The notes beneath the pieces are model-generated. The model saw only the letters and a program-made list of their open reading frames with translations, was not told the DNA's origin and ran no database searches. A stretch of DNA of 64,000 nt. Source: Kalaharituber pfeilii. Taxonomy: Eukaryota; Ascomycota; Pezizomycetes; Pezizales; Pezizaceae. Location of the stretch: the NCBI GenBank assembly GCA_015179045.1, contig WHUZ01000106.1, forward strand, positions 62,001 to 126,000, read 5' to 3'. Positions within the stretch are counted from its first letter, which is position 1. Every line of letters begins with the position of its first letter. Shown here piece after piece: positions 11,492 to 21,040 of this stretch. A program made the translations under genes and the position numbers.

Positions 11492-12011
11492 TCACGTACG
11501 CGGCAGATAGGCATGTGGAATATGCCGAAAACTGGAGGGCACGTTCAATACTAGTACGTTGAAAACAGGCATTTCGTACATGTGAAATACGTCGGAAAAT
11601 TGCTTTTTGCACCTGTATATATGCCTGCAGTTTTCACACGTAAACTTCTTTGCTGCATCCTAATATAGTTCTATGAAATTCATTTCATAATGAAATCGAG
11701 AATAAAATAACACAATATATCTGTTGGGTGGTCGAGACATGCATGAATTTTGTGCTGGGGGGCGCTGCGCCAAGAGACACCAAGAGACGGCCTGTGCGAT
11801 ATCAAAATGTAACATTTGTAATCCCTCTGCCATAGAGAATTCAGTAGATATGATAGACAATCTTCATGGAGAGGTCAAATGCAGTTTCAAAAAACATTAA
11901 GTATGGAATAACTGAGGTACATACCTTTATCCCAGTCTCAAACTAGACTTGCTGACCTCACCTTACATACTAATACCTCTTAGCAGCTGTTGCCAGTCGT
12001 CACTATATATA

Positions 12012-12207
12012 TGTCACGGCTTGGCGTGCCTTGGCGGCAGAGGGAAGCTGATTACTAGTACGTGTGGACGTCTAAAGAGCCAAGATCCCTGACCACGTGC
12101 GCAAACGTAAGCGAGTCGCTGACCGGCCCATACAGATACTCCTATATGATATACCAACCGCACTACCGGGTAGTTCTACCTTTTGGTGCAACGGTTTGCA
12201 AACGGTC

Positions 12208-12245
<38 letters not shown>

Positions 12246-12306
12246 ATAACCCCGCTTGTAGCACGTGGCCATGGCAGGGTCAAACGGTCGGTTGCAACCC
12301 GTAACA
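12012..12306 (-). mobile_element. Solo LTR (239-bp family), TSD atata, carrying a mini element
   Basis: On the minus strand it runs from TGTTACGGGTTGCAAC to CGTGACA, flanked by atata at 12007-12011 and 12307-12311. It is homologous to the solo LTR at 31156-31394. It contains the family A insertion at 12212-12280, absent from the other copy, so the pair forms a filled and an empty site. Confidence 0.85.
12212..12280 (-). mobile_element. Mini element, family A, with empty-site control
   Basis: Poly(T), then aatcacataaccccgcttg...ccatggcaggg, the family A hairpin on the minus strand. Target duplication caaacggtcggtt, 13 bp, perfect (12199-12211 and 12281-12293). The homologous LTR at 31156-31394 has a single copy of this target and no insert, showing directly that this is an insertion of about 70 bp plus a 13-bp duplication. 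Confidence 0.95.
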
Positions 12307-12311
12307 ATATA

Positions 12312-13370
12312 GAAATTTGTCACAGGGTATCTTGTTTGCAGATTTCTAGGAGTCTATTATCTTTTCTGTCCTTCACCTTCTGCTTCAATTGCTCAAACTC
12401 ACTTTATTACTATCACATACAATATATCACTCTGTACATATTAGAATAACTGCCACTTTGGTTATTTCTATTGGGCTCACAATTAGAACTCATATAGTTA
12501 ACACAATTCATAACAATATGCAGTGAATTCCCACAACGTACTATTTCCGTAGATGCTAAATCATAGATTGCGTGAGCTCTGAGGTTGCAATCTAATAGGT
12601 CTAATCGGCATGAACAGGGATAAAAACAGCTAGTTTCCGGCACAGAATTCATGCATGTCTCGACCACCCAAGGGATAATGTGACCGTGTTTGCGCTGCGA
12701 AGAGATAACAGTTTGCAATGGACTGCACAGACATTTTCCGTTGGCATTAGATTATGAGTTTCGCGCTGCAAAGGAATAACTTGGCTGCCACCTGTATCAT
12801 TAAATGCTAGTAACGAGTACATATTTGTGAGACATGCTTATCTACAGAGTACTCTAGCACCCTTCTTTCAGGCCACCCTCCTATCTTTTGGGTGCGTGCA
12901 GCTGGTCATAGCATCTTTATAAGCCCGTACTCACTTGGTTCAAAAGATATTGTAATAGCTGAATATTCTTGCACACCAGAGTGTTTTTGGCAATTGACAG
13001 GGGAGTTTCGGCCGGATGTCACTCGCACCCAATTGATGCTCAAAGAACTAAGACTAATCAAATGTAGATAATCATTTCTTTTGGACTTGATTGTACGGGG
13101 GCCTCCGACTATAACACATCTCTCACTGCACTTAAAAGTATCTACGCAGGCTAACTAATTTATAGATTCGCCCTGTCATATAGTAGCCATACCTAACAAT
13201 CTACTGCTCACCACCAGTATCGCCAACAACCCTCTTCTCGATATCTCATTGGTTGAAACTTCGCCTAAATTCATGTCGGAAGTTAATCAGAATCGGCAAT
13301 GAATTGTACCCATAATTTCATTGAAATCTATGGAGTGCACAGCTTTGATATCACAATGCAGCGTTGTCCC
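12312..13370. other. No gene recognised
   Basis: Intergenic-looking sequence of mixed composition. Frames are short and closed. No repeat boundary or domain is identifiable. Confidence 0.4.
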
Positions 13371-13790
13371 GTGGGTCGAATGTTATGCCCGTAGAGGAGT
13401 GCAAATAAGCCGGGGTGTAAATAAGCCATGGATTCTGTTACGCTATAGCACAATTCCACTGGATGTTACGCCGCAGCATACTGATCGCCATGGTATAATC
13501 CGCCCCGCAGCATACTGGCAACCTGTCGTAGCATAATCCTACTGGATGTTACGCCGCAGCATACTGATCGCCATGGTATAATTCCGCTGGGTGTCACACC
13601 GCAGCATACTGACGACCTGTCGTAGCATAATCCTACTGGATGTTACGCCGCAGCGTACTGATCGCCATGGTCAGACGACTCTGCTGCAATGCAATCTCAC
13701 TGGATGTCACGCCGCTACCTAGTCCAACTGACCTACTCTTCTCCTGCAGTACAATCCCACTTGTTCGGTGCTACGCTCGCGGGATATCAG
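13370..13790 (+). repeat. Tandem repeats, about 90 bp, gccgcagcatactg core
   Basis: Four to five imperfect units built from 'ggatgttacgccgcagc', 'atactgatcgccatggt' and 'acctgtcgtagcataat'. No coding role is apparent. Confidence 0.75.
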
Positions 13791-14101
13791 AGCACTTGGG
13801 CGTCAGGTCTTCAATGTTGGGAGTGCACTTATAAGTATTTAAAGATCTAAGGTCGTCCTAGAGTATTGAACTTAGCAGCTATCTTTTCTTCAGTTTTACT
13901 GTATGTATTCCCTCCTCCCCCATCTTCCACGTATTCCACTCTAATATTTATTATAGATTACTTGCACACGGCCTTTTCATATTCTCTTGTATACAACGCT
14001 TAATAATATTTCTCTTTCTACCACTCTCGATATATACTATTCTATTTTTTCTTTTCTTACTTCATTTTTAATTTTTAATTTTTTTGAGTGAGCTGCTCGT
14101 A

Positions 14102-14955
14102 ATGGCAACTTCAACCCACTCTAATTTGACCCCTTTTCCCGGAGTTTCTCCCCCGGCCTACGAATGGCAACCCGAAAACCATGATACATTTGAAGCATGG
14201 TGGGCAAACACGAAATGGGCCAAGGACTTAAGGCCGACAAAGATGGACTACACTATCACAATCCCGCCTGGAACCCCAAGAATCGCAAATCGGGGTTCTG
14301 GTTACAATTTAAGCAAGGTGCGCAAATACCTCGCCATAGCCCATAGGGCGGCACGCGAGTACTGATATAAAAAAAAAAAAAGGGGCGCAAATTGCTACTG
14401 GAAAACCAATTATTGTTTGCAATGCTTGCAATGCTGGAATCAGCCATCCATCGGTGCAGAATCTAGGGACCAGCCATATGCGTAGCCATCTCAATTCCGC
14501 GAAGTGCAGGAAGCAAGCGAAAACTAAACCACAGACAACAATCGATAAGCTCCTGGTAAGTCTCTTTCTGATCTTTATTATTTCTGATACAGTATTTTAA
14601 AGAGTTGTTGTTAGCAGGCTAAATCAAAACGCCGAACCAAACAACCGAATTGTATACTGCTGATGAGTGGGAGAGGCAATTTGTACGGACCGTAATTGCC
14701 TGCAATACCATTTAATGCAGTACAACATCCTCAATTCAGGAAAATGTTGTTAATGCTTAGACCAAATACTCCGATACCCAGGTCTAGTGCACTCCGCAAT
14801 AAGTAAGTTGCTGATTTTTAGTAATTGAATAATGAAGCTAATATTATAAAATTTGGTAGGATTCGGTCATACGCAGTGAATACAATCGCGTCATTGAAAA
14901 AGGAGATTTCGGAAACAGATGCTGATTTCCTCCCTAACACCAAAGGATTTTGACA
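14102..14955 (+). pseudogene. hAT-superfamily transposase, N-terminal fragment
   Basis: Starts MATSTHSNLTPF and reaches a BED-type zinc finger at about 14385-14510 (CNAC ... HPSVQN ... HMRSH ... KC), typical of hAT transposases. After a likely intron (GTAAGT at 14561 to about 14616) it reads ADEWERQFVRTVIACN and, one base out of frame, PFNAVQHPQFRKMLLML; then, past a second intron (14802 to about 14860), IRSYAVNTIASLKKEI. There are at least two frameshifts, one between the first exon part and the zinc finger, and the catalytic RNase H-like domain is missing. A family B mini element sits inside at 14328. Loss of function is certain; the superfamily call rests on zinc finger and flanking motifs. 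Confidence 0.7.
14328..14379 (+). mobile_element. Mini element, family B, in the hAT pseudogene
   Basis: Complete hairpin (acctcgccatag, cccatagggcgg, cacgcgag) plus tactgatat and poly(A). The duplication aag(g)tgcgcaaat is 13 bp with one mismatch (14315-14327 and 14380-14392). It interrupts the frame just before the zinc finger. Confidence 0.85.
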
Positions 14956-15035
14956 GGGCAGACGTTAGCCCTTCTGCCACTCGTAACTTACCAGATCCAT
15001 AAGTCTGACGAGCTTTTTGTGCACTCCATTTGCAT

Positions 15036-17358
15036 CCAAAATGCTTAGCTTCCCTTTGCCATTCTTTATGCAGGCTGGGATCTACAGCGAGGCCCTCAAG
15101 ACTTTGATCGGCAAATGGATAGGTCTTTGCTGCGTCAAAGATTTCTTTGGTTATACATTCACTACCGACTCCGAGTCTGACAGCCGCATGAGGTTCGGAA
15201 GACCAGTAAAATACAGCACAGATGAGGAAAAAAGGTCAGCGAAGCGCAGTCGTGATTTAAAGTATCGTCATAAAAAGAGACAAATTCAAGAGCTACAAGT
15301 ATGTTAAACTCCCTTTTGTTATACACATATAAGAAATTAATATCTAGTAGCTCCAAGAGGAAGACAGCGACTCACAAAGTGGCGCTGATAATGCTATACA
15401 AGTACCTGATGTTGATCCTAATCCAACAAACCCAACGAACCCGCAACTACAATTAAGTCCATACGTTGGGCCTCTTGCTACCTTTGATGATTCTGATCTA
15501 TTCAATGACAATAATGAACTCTCAGATGGTATATTTAATATTACTAATAAATATCACTATGTTGAATCATGCTAAAACACATTAGTCACAGATTTGAATT
15601 CTCCGCCTCTTGCCAGCCAGGATTCTCTTGCGAGCCAGGATTCTGACACAGATCTGCTACTCCATTTAGATGATGGCTCTGAGTTCAACTATGCACAGAC
15701 CACAAGCCAGCCTATCAATTCCTTAGCACATTCACTTGTGCAACCATCCCAGCCGGCAACGTCCAATGCTTCACCTGCCCAATCCTCACGGCCGGCAGCC
15801 TCAATGCCTGCTACAAACTCTCAGCAGGCACTGGTGGACTTCTTAATTGAGCAACTTTTTGGAACAGAAACTTGCTGCCCTGTTGCGCACGAGGAGGATA
15901 TGGATAGCAAAAGTATTTCAGAGTTAACTGCCACTATTTCCGAGTCATTAAATGGTCTTGACCTATTGGAAGACGTTCACTTATTGAGTAGTGAAAATGT
16001 ACCTGATATGGACACAGAGACTATGCGGCATTTGTTTGAGGGTGTTAAAGCAGAATCTCCTGGTAGTTCTGGTGCTTTTGATAACCCAATTGTTATCTCG
16101 GACTCGGACACGGACTTACCGTCAGACTCAACCTTAAGCTCACGCGGACGACACAGACCACAACCGCATAATGAGTCGCAAGGGAACGTGCCCAGCTATT
16201 CCGCATTTGCAAGTAGTAATACCACATCTGCGCTGGTTGGACAATCACTTGTTACAGTGGATATTGACAGCTTTTTGGCACTGCCACATACGCTTGGATT
16301 TGCAAAATCAGGACTTAATGTGAGTACTACTTTATAAGGAAATTTTTATTCATTTGCTTATAATATTTAGCTTTGCTTCTATCCATCTCGCGCCGCCAAT
16401 TTAAGTAGCAATATTCACTTGTGGTGTAAAATTGCTCCATCGGAGGAACATAACAGACCACGCCCCAAGCTGGTGCCTTATAATAAAGTTCCAAATACTT
16501 ATTTAGGTCGGGTTTCAAGCTTTCCCGAATGTGAGCTTTACGTTGTATTTCCACATCTGTATTATGACGAGAGGCCCACCAACTACTTGACCGATGATCA
16601 ATTGGAACGCTTCATGGCAGTCATGCTCAAGGCACTCGCCGACACAGGTTTCTACAACTCTGGGTATCTCCAGCACCTGCCTGGGTCTGCGGCGCATGCT
16701 AAACTTGCCGCCTTTGCCAAGGCAAGAGAAACTGGAGTCAGTTTAACGCAAGCAGTTGCCAGACAACAGGCGTTACATTATTATATTCCTCCTGGCGGAT
16801 TAGCAGGGGTATGGGATTATGTTGTTCAAAATCTCCGTGCTCCTGAGTTTTTTGATTTGGCCGATCCAGTACTGCTCATAAACGCAAAAAAATATGAAGA
16901 CTATGTTTCGAGAGGATACGCCGCAGACGCTCATACAAAGTTTTTACGCTCGATGGGAATCTAGTTTTGACTCCACTGCGTTTCACCCTGGCAGCACATG
17001 GATTGACATCGGCAAAGAGACAGTTTTCCCGAACCGTTCCAGCGAAGGCACTGCCTCAACTCCTCATGTCTACTTGTGGCGACAAAAATGTCTAGAGCAT
17101 ATTCAATCAAAGTTCAAAATGGATGTTCCCCGAGACGGCATGAAAGTCAGTCCATATCCTTGGGCGCTTTTGAATGATGTTGGAAGTATGACATTGGAGC
17201 CGGGCAAGCGACATCCATTACGTTTCGCAGGACATCGATTACTGGGCCCATCACGGGCTCAATTCTGCAATTCACTACCGTTCACAATTCGCTACATGGT
17301 TCTCCAACAAGCCCTCGGCACCATTCTCCGATACGCATTCCATGTGGTTCCCCAGTAA
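15036..17358 (+). pseudogene. Four-exon gene of unknown function with one frameshift
   Basis: Exons inferred from in-phase GT-AG joins: 15036-15298, 15351-15528, 15586-16319 and 16371-17358, about 720 residues. Exon 1 ends in a basic stretch (GRPVKYSTDEEKR, KRSRDLKYRHKKR) like a DNA-binding or nuclear-localisation region. Exon 3 is Ser/Asp-rich and acidic. Exon 4 is better folded-looking (FYPSRAANL, LVPYNKVPNTYLGR, ELYVVFPHLY, YIPPGGLAGVWDYV, STWIDIGKE, HVYLWRQKCL). Its frame shifts once at a run of seven A (16886-16892); with six A it reads on to the stop at 17358. It resembles repetitive fungal ORFs known to me only vaguely, so no function is given. The start could lie upstream. Confidence 0.6.
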
Positions 17359-17845
17359 GCACTACTACAAAGATACTTTCAGTTTATTATTTTGCTGTTT
17401 TCTTAATGCATGTCTTGTGGATTATTTTAGGTTTTTTATATTTTTGTTTTTCTCAAAGGACTGAATTTTTTTTTTTCATTTTTGTTTTTAAATATCTTTA
17501 CTCGCATAATTAATTATTTGTTATGAGTTTTGTTTTCTTTTATGATTATATGATACTGGATGACTAATTTCAATAGTATTTCTGTTGGTAGCTTATTCTT
17601 AGTTATTATTGTTTTGGATATAGGTATAATACGAGCAGACATGATATGGGCGAGTGTGTCTTACAGATGATTTAGGTTTTTTATATCTTTTGGTTTTCTC
17701 TTATGATTAATTGTTTGTTACTCATGAGTTTTGTTTTCTTTTATAGTTATACGATACTGGATGACTTATTTAAATAATATTCCGTTGGTTGCCTTATGGG
17801 CAGGCGTGATAGGAGGTTATTATCTAACTTGTTGAGTTGAATTTA
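17359..17845. other. T-rich 3' region with a diverged duplication
   Basis: Two similar blocks (about 17440-17600 and 17675-17800; ggttttttatatttttgtttttctc, ttgttatgagttttgttttcttttat, atactggatgactaattt) suggest a tandem duplication downstream of the gene at 15036. No ORF. Confidence 0.5.
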
Positions 17846-18030
17846 TCTGATTCTGAACTTGTACAAAAACTTGTCGGGTTGAGAAAATAACTTGTCAGCT
17901 TAAGAAAATAGCTTGTCGGGTTGAGCTTATCTGATTCTCAACTTGTAAAACAACTTGTCGGTGTGAGAAAATAACTTGTTGGGTTGAGCTTATCTGATTC
18001 TCAACTTGTACAAAAACTTGTAGGTTTTGC
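17846..18030 (+). repeat. aacttgtcgggttgag tandem repeats
   Basis: Five or six degenerate units of 'ttctcaacttgtacaaaaacttgt' and 'cgggttgagaaaataacttgt'. A similar aacttgtcgggt theme appears in the array near 26.7-26.9 kb. Confidence 0.7.
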
Positions 18031-18087
18031 AGATAACTTAATCTCGTGCCAAGAAATGCTAAGAAAGTTAATTGAATTATCAAGTCG

Positions 18088-18163
18088 CTTACCTATTAGT
18101 GACCGAGCACCTATTAGTGACCGAGCACCTATTAGTGACCGAGCACCTATTAGTGACCGATTT
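18088..18163 (+). repeat. 18-bp tandem repeat, four copies
   Basis: Four perfect units of acctattagtgaccgagc. The same locus in inverted orientation at 19842-19945 has only two units, so this array varies in copy number between duplicated segments. Confidence 0.9.
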
Positions 18164-18219
18164 CTTGGCACTCCTCCTCGTACAACTTCCACATGCAATA
18201 TCTTCAGCGTCAGGCATGC

Positions 18220-18456
18220 TGTTACGGAGGTGGTAAACGCAGAAAGTTACCGTCCGCCAGGTCAAAAAGACACTTGACTAGCGATACTCGCTAGTCCTCT
18301 GCGTAGCTCATATAGTACTCATTATGCGACTGCGGCGCCTTTCCGGCTGTCGCATGTCGCTTACGTCGCATATGCGCATTTCGTATGCGCTTGCATTTTT
18401 CGCTTTTCACGCGCTCCACCGGCCGCCCACACTACGGTCGCGGTGAACCCGTAACA
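18220..18456 (-). mobile_element. LTR of the 237-bp family, reverse orientation
   Basis: Near-exact reverse complement of 5693-5929 (TGTTACGGAGGTGG to GAACCCGTAACA), same length. It sits in duplicated sequence whose other copy at 19.8 kb lacks it. No clean 5-bp duplication is visible (catgc and gctag), so the flank may have changed after insertion. Confidence 0.85.
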
Positions 18457-18694
18457 GCTAGTATGTCCTGCTACACACATAATATACTCCACTGCAACCA
18501 ATATACCACTCTAAAAGCAGCATTTCTATGCTCTTGATATAATCAATAGTGTTTTATATAACTAAAGTAGTAGATATATGATGAACTAATTCTTTAATTG
18601 CTATATTCTATCAGCAAGCACAAATTTATACCAATTGCTGCTACTTCAATATCAGAGTACCATTACTTTCAATAGACCTTGTCCTGAGTGCTCT

Positions 18695-18862
18695 ACACAT
18701 GCTAGTCCTCTGCGTAGCTCATATAGTACTCATTATGTGACTGCGATGCCAGCGCCGGCACTGTCACCAGCACCATCGCTAGTACTGTCAGCTCATATAT
18801 GACTTGCATATATGCATCCACTGACTGCCCACCGTATGGTTGTGGTGAACCTATAACAAGAC
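18695..18862 (-). mobile_element. Decayed partial LTR of the 237-bp family
   Basis: Shares gctagtcctctgcgtagctc, atatagtactcattatg and ccaccgtatggttgtggtgaacc with 18220-18456, with many C/T and G/A differences and gaps. The promoter-distal end is absent. Confidence 0.7.
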
Positions 18863-19760
18863 AGTAACCACCCTGACAGAAGTTCTTGCAGCTAATTATA
18901 CCTAGGAGGTCATTATAGGATAGTATATATTCAGATACAATTCCGCTTATTATATTACTATAAGAAATACTAAATTTTTGTTAGTATTGCTCCCTATATT
19001 ATTCTATATAGATGTACATGGTAGTAATACTATTATTCTTACCTCCTCTATCAACTATGGTATATGCTATCAATGTTGATATAGTAAGAAGTTTATTTCA
19101 TCAACTAATCCTATTAGTTAGATATATGCTATTATAGCCGTCAGGGTACTTCTATACCAGCTAATTCTGCAGCTATATACTATCGTTGGTATAGATACCT
19201 ATCAGGTCTACCAATCCTATTATCCTACTAGAGGCTGTCGCACTCATAAGAGTATTTTTCCTAGCAATTAATACTATCAGTTCTGAAATATACTATACTA
19301 TTTTTGAGGATGTTTTCCTAATAGCCAACACTCCCAATTATATTACATACTATCGTAATCATAAGAGTAGTCTTATAACTATTAATCCTGTTATTTTTAG
19401 TATATGTAGTTGCTTGTTGCAAGTAATAGAAGAGCATATTGGAAGTTTTGGCACTTCCGGCATTTTCGGCCATTTTAGTGACTGCTTTGAGGCTACCGAA
19501 ATTCAGAGCAGCCTTATCCTATTACCATTTAAGTTAGCTATCTTCTTCTATAGCCACTTGAGAGTGTGAAAAGCTATAGTTGAGGAGAGTCATATAATAT
19601 TTAGGGTATGCTATTCTTTGCTATGTAAGGAGGGGGTAGAATGCTATACTTTCTCTGCATATCATTGAATTACAAAAGGTGTATATATAGTATGGCTATC
19701 AAATAACCTCCAAATATTCAGATGCACCTGCTGTATATTCTGCAATTTACCTCATGTTGC
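18863..19760. other. AT-rich decayed sequence, no gene
   Basis: Rich in ctatta/tatagta motifs with no open frame of interest. It has the look of RIP-degraded repeat DNA. No boundaries are recognisable. Confidence 0.45.
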
Positions 19761-19773
19761 TAGCATGCCTGAA

Positions 19774-19837
19774 ACCCTGCCATGGCTTAGTGCTACAAGC
19801 GGGGTTATGTGATTTAAAAAAAAAAAAAAAAAAAAAA
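19774..19837 (+). mobile_element. Mini element, family A
   Basis: Hairpin ccctgccatggc ... gctacaagcgggg, then ttatgtgattt and about 23 A. The 13-bp duplication tagcatgcctgaa is perfect (19761-19773 and 19838-19850). Confidence 0.95.
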
Positions 19838-19945
19838 TAGCATGCCTGAAGCCGAAGATATTGCATGTAGAAGTTGTACAAGGAGGAGTGCCAAGAGATC
19901 GGTCACTAATAGGTGCTCGGTCACTAATAGGTAAGCGACAGTAGT
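19838..19945 (-). repeat. Inverted copy of 18085-18220
   Basis: Reverse complement of the block holding the 18-bp array (ttacctattagtgaccgagc, then cttggcactcctcc, tgtacaacttc, catgcaatatcttc). It has two array units here against four at 18.1 kb. The mini element at 19774 is inserted at its edge. Confidence 0.85.
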
Positions 19946-20144
19946 AACCTCATCAGTTACAACGAAAATGTGTTCCGAAGCATAGCTGAGATGTCATAAT
20001 CTCATATGTTACCGGCACTATGGCATCCTTATATCTTTCGAATCAGGCCTGGTATCCTAATATCTCGCTAACCAGGCCAGGCATCCTAACTCAATATATA
20101 ATTCCACATTGTGTCATGCTAGATCACATTTAACCTTAGGTGTT

Positions 20145-20181
20145 ACATCGCCATAGCCTGTAGGACGGCCAGCGATTAATG

Positions 20182-20222
<41 letters not shown>
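20145..20222 (+). mobile_element. Mini element, family B, long A tail
   Basis: acatcgccatagcc, tgtaggacgg, ccagcgat, then taatgacat and about 37 A. Target duplication aacctta(g/c)gtgtt, 13 bp with one mismatch (20132-20144 and 20223-20235). The outer stem is ATCGC/GCGAT instead of CTCGC/GCGAG, a matched change on both arms. Confidence 0.9.
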
Positions 20223-20228
<6 letters not shown>

Positions 20229-20319
20229 ACGTGTTCAGATGCCAGTTAAGCGATAGATAACGTTATTAACGTGAAAACTGACATGTCGTGTCGGATTTTG
20301 TAGTCGGATGCCGATTTTG

Positions 20320-20660
20320 CTCACATGTGCAGGCTCAATATACCCAACATGCTCAATATCTCATGCGCACAGTCAGTATGCTTAATATACCCAATATCTT
20401 ATTCGCATGGTTAATACGCTTAATATACCCAATATCTCATATGCGCACTCAATATATTCAATATCTCATGTGTGTGCGCTTGGAATACTTAATATTTCCA
20501 ATATCTCATGCGTGCAGTCTTTTTTTTTTTTTTTTTATATCACATGACCCCGCTTGTAGCTGTTCGCCATGGCAGGGCATGCGTGCAGTCAATGAGCTCA
20601 ATATACTCAATACCTCTTGCGCGGGGTCAATATGCTTAATATTCTCAGGCAATACTTAAG
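20320..20660. repeat. Degenerate caatatctcatgcgc repeat field
   Basis: Dozens of loose copies of ctcaatat, cttaatatac and ccaatatctcatgcg. The same motif field resumes at about 26045-26130 and 26500-26690 on the far side of the Copia element, so Copia-1 inserted into it. Confidence 0.75.
20520..20577 (-). mobile_element. Mini element, family A
   Basis: Poly(T), atatcacatgaccccgcttg, tagctgttcgccatggcaggg. The 13-bp duplication catgcgtgcagtc is perfect (20507-20519 and 20578-20590). Confidence 0.95.
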
Positions 20661-20703
20661 CCTGCGGAGAGGAGTGAAATGGGGATCCTGTAGTGGATGT
20701 CAT

Positions 20704-21033
20704 TATCAAAATAAGCGGAGTCTTTTTGGTAAATGCTTGTATTCACGAAGGGAATGAAAGGCAAGCTCGTTGAGTCTGATCTATTAAGAAGTGGCAGAAT
20801 TGCCCAGCTTATATACACAGAAAGTGAGATATAACGTGACTTCAAAACCATAACAGAAAAGAAAATATAATCCAACCGAGAGGTATGTGAGTCAACGATA
20901 ATAATAACCGAAACACCATAAGCGCCAGACATGGTTCATATGCATGAAATAATCAAGTGAAACAAGTGATAACGGAGTGAATTACTATTTTAGGAAACTG
21001 CAACATAAATGCAACGGATGTACCATTCCAACA
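20704..21033 (-). mobile_element. Copia-1 3' LTR
   Basis: Minus-strand start TGTTGGAATGG; the boundary with the target duplication places its last bases at ATTTTGATA rather than a CA end. Followed by atgac (plus strand gtcat). Confidence 0.9.
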
Positions 21034-21040
21034 CTCTCTC

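Noticed and set aside
12213..12238. Poly(T) tracts as promoter or terminator elements
   Set aside because: The tracts sit at one end of the duplicated-target inserts and are best explained as poly(A) tails of reverse-oriented mini elements.
18215..18461. Perfect TSD for the LTR at 18220-18456
   Set aside because: Flanks catgc and gctag do not match, so it is reported as an LTR without a TSD.
19774..19837. Classical tRNA-derived SINE
   Set aside because: No A or B box and no tRNA-like body; the hairpin of about 30 nt is too short.
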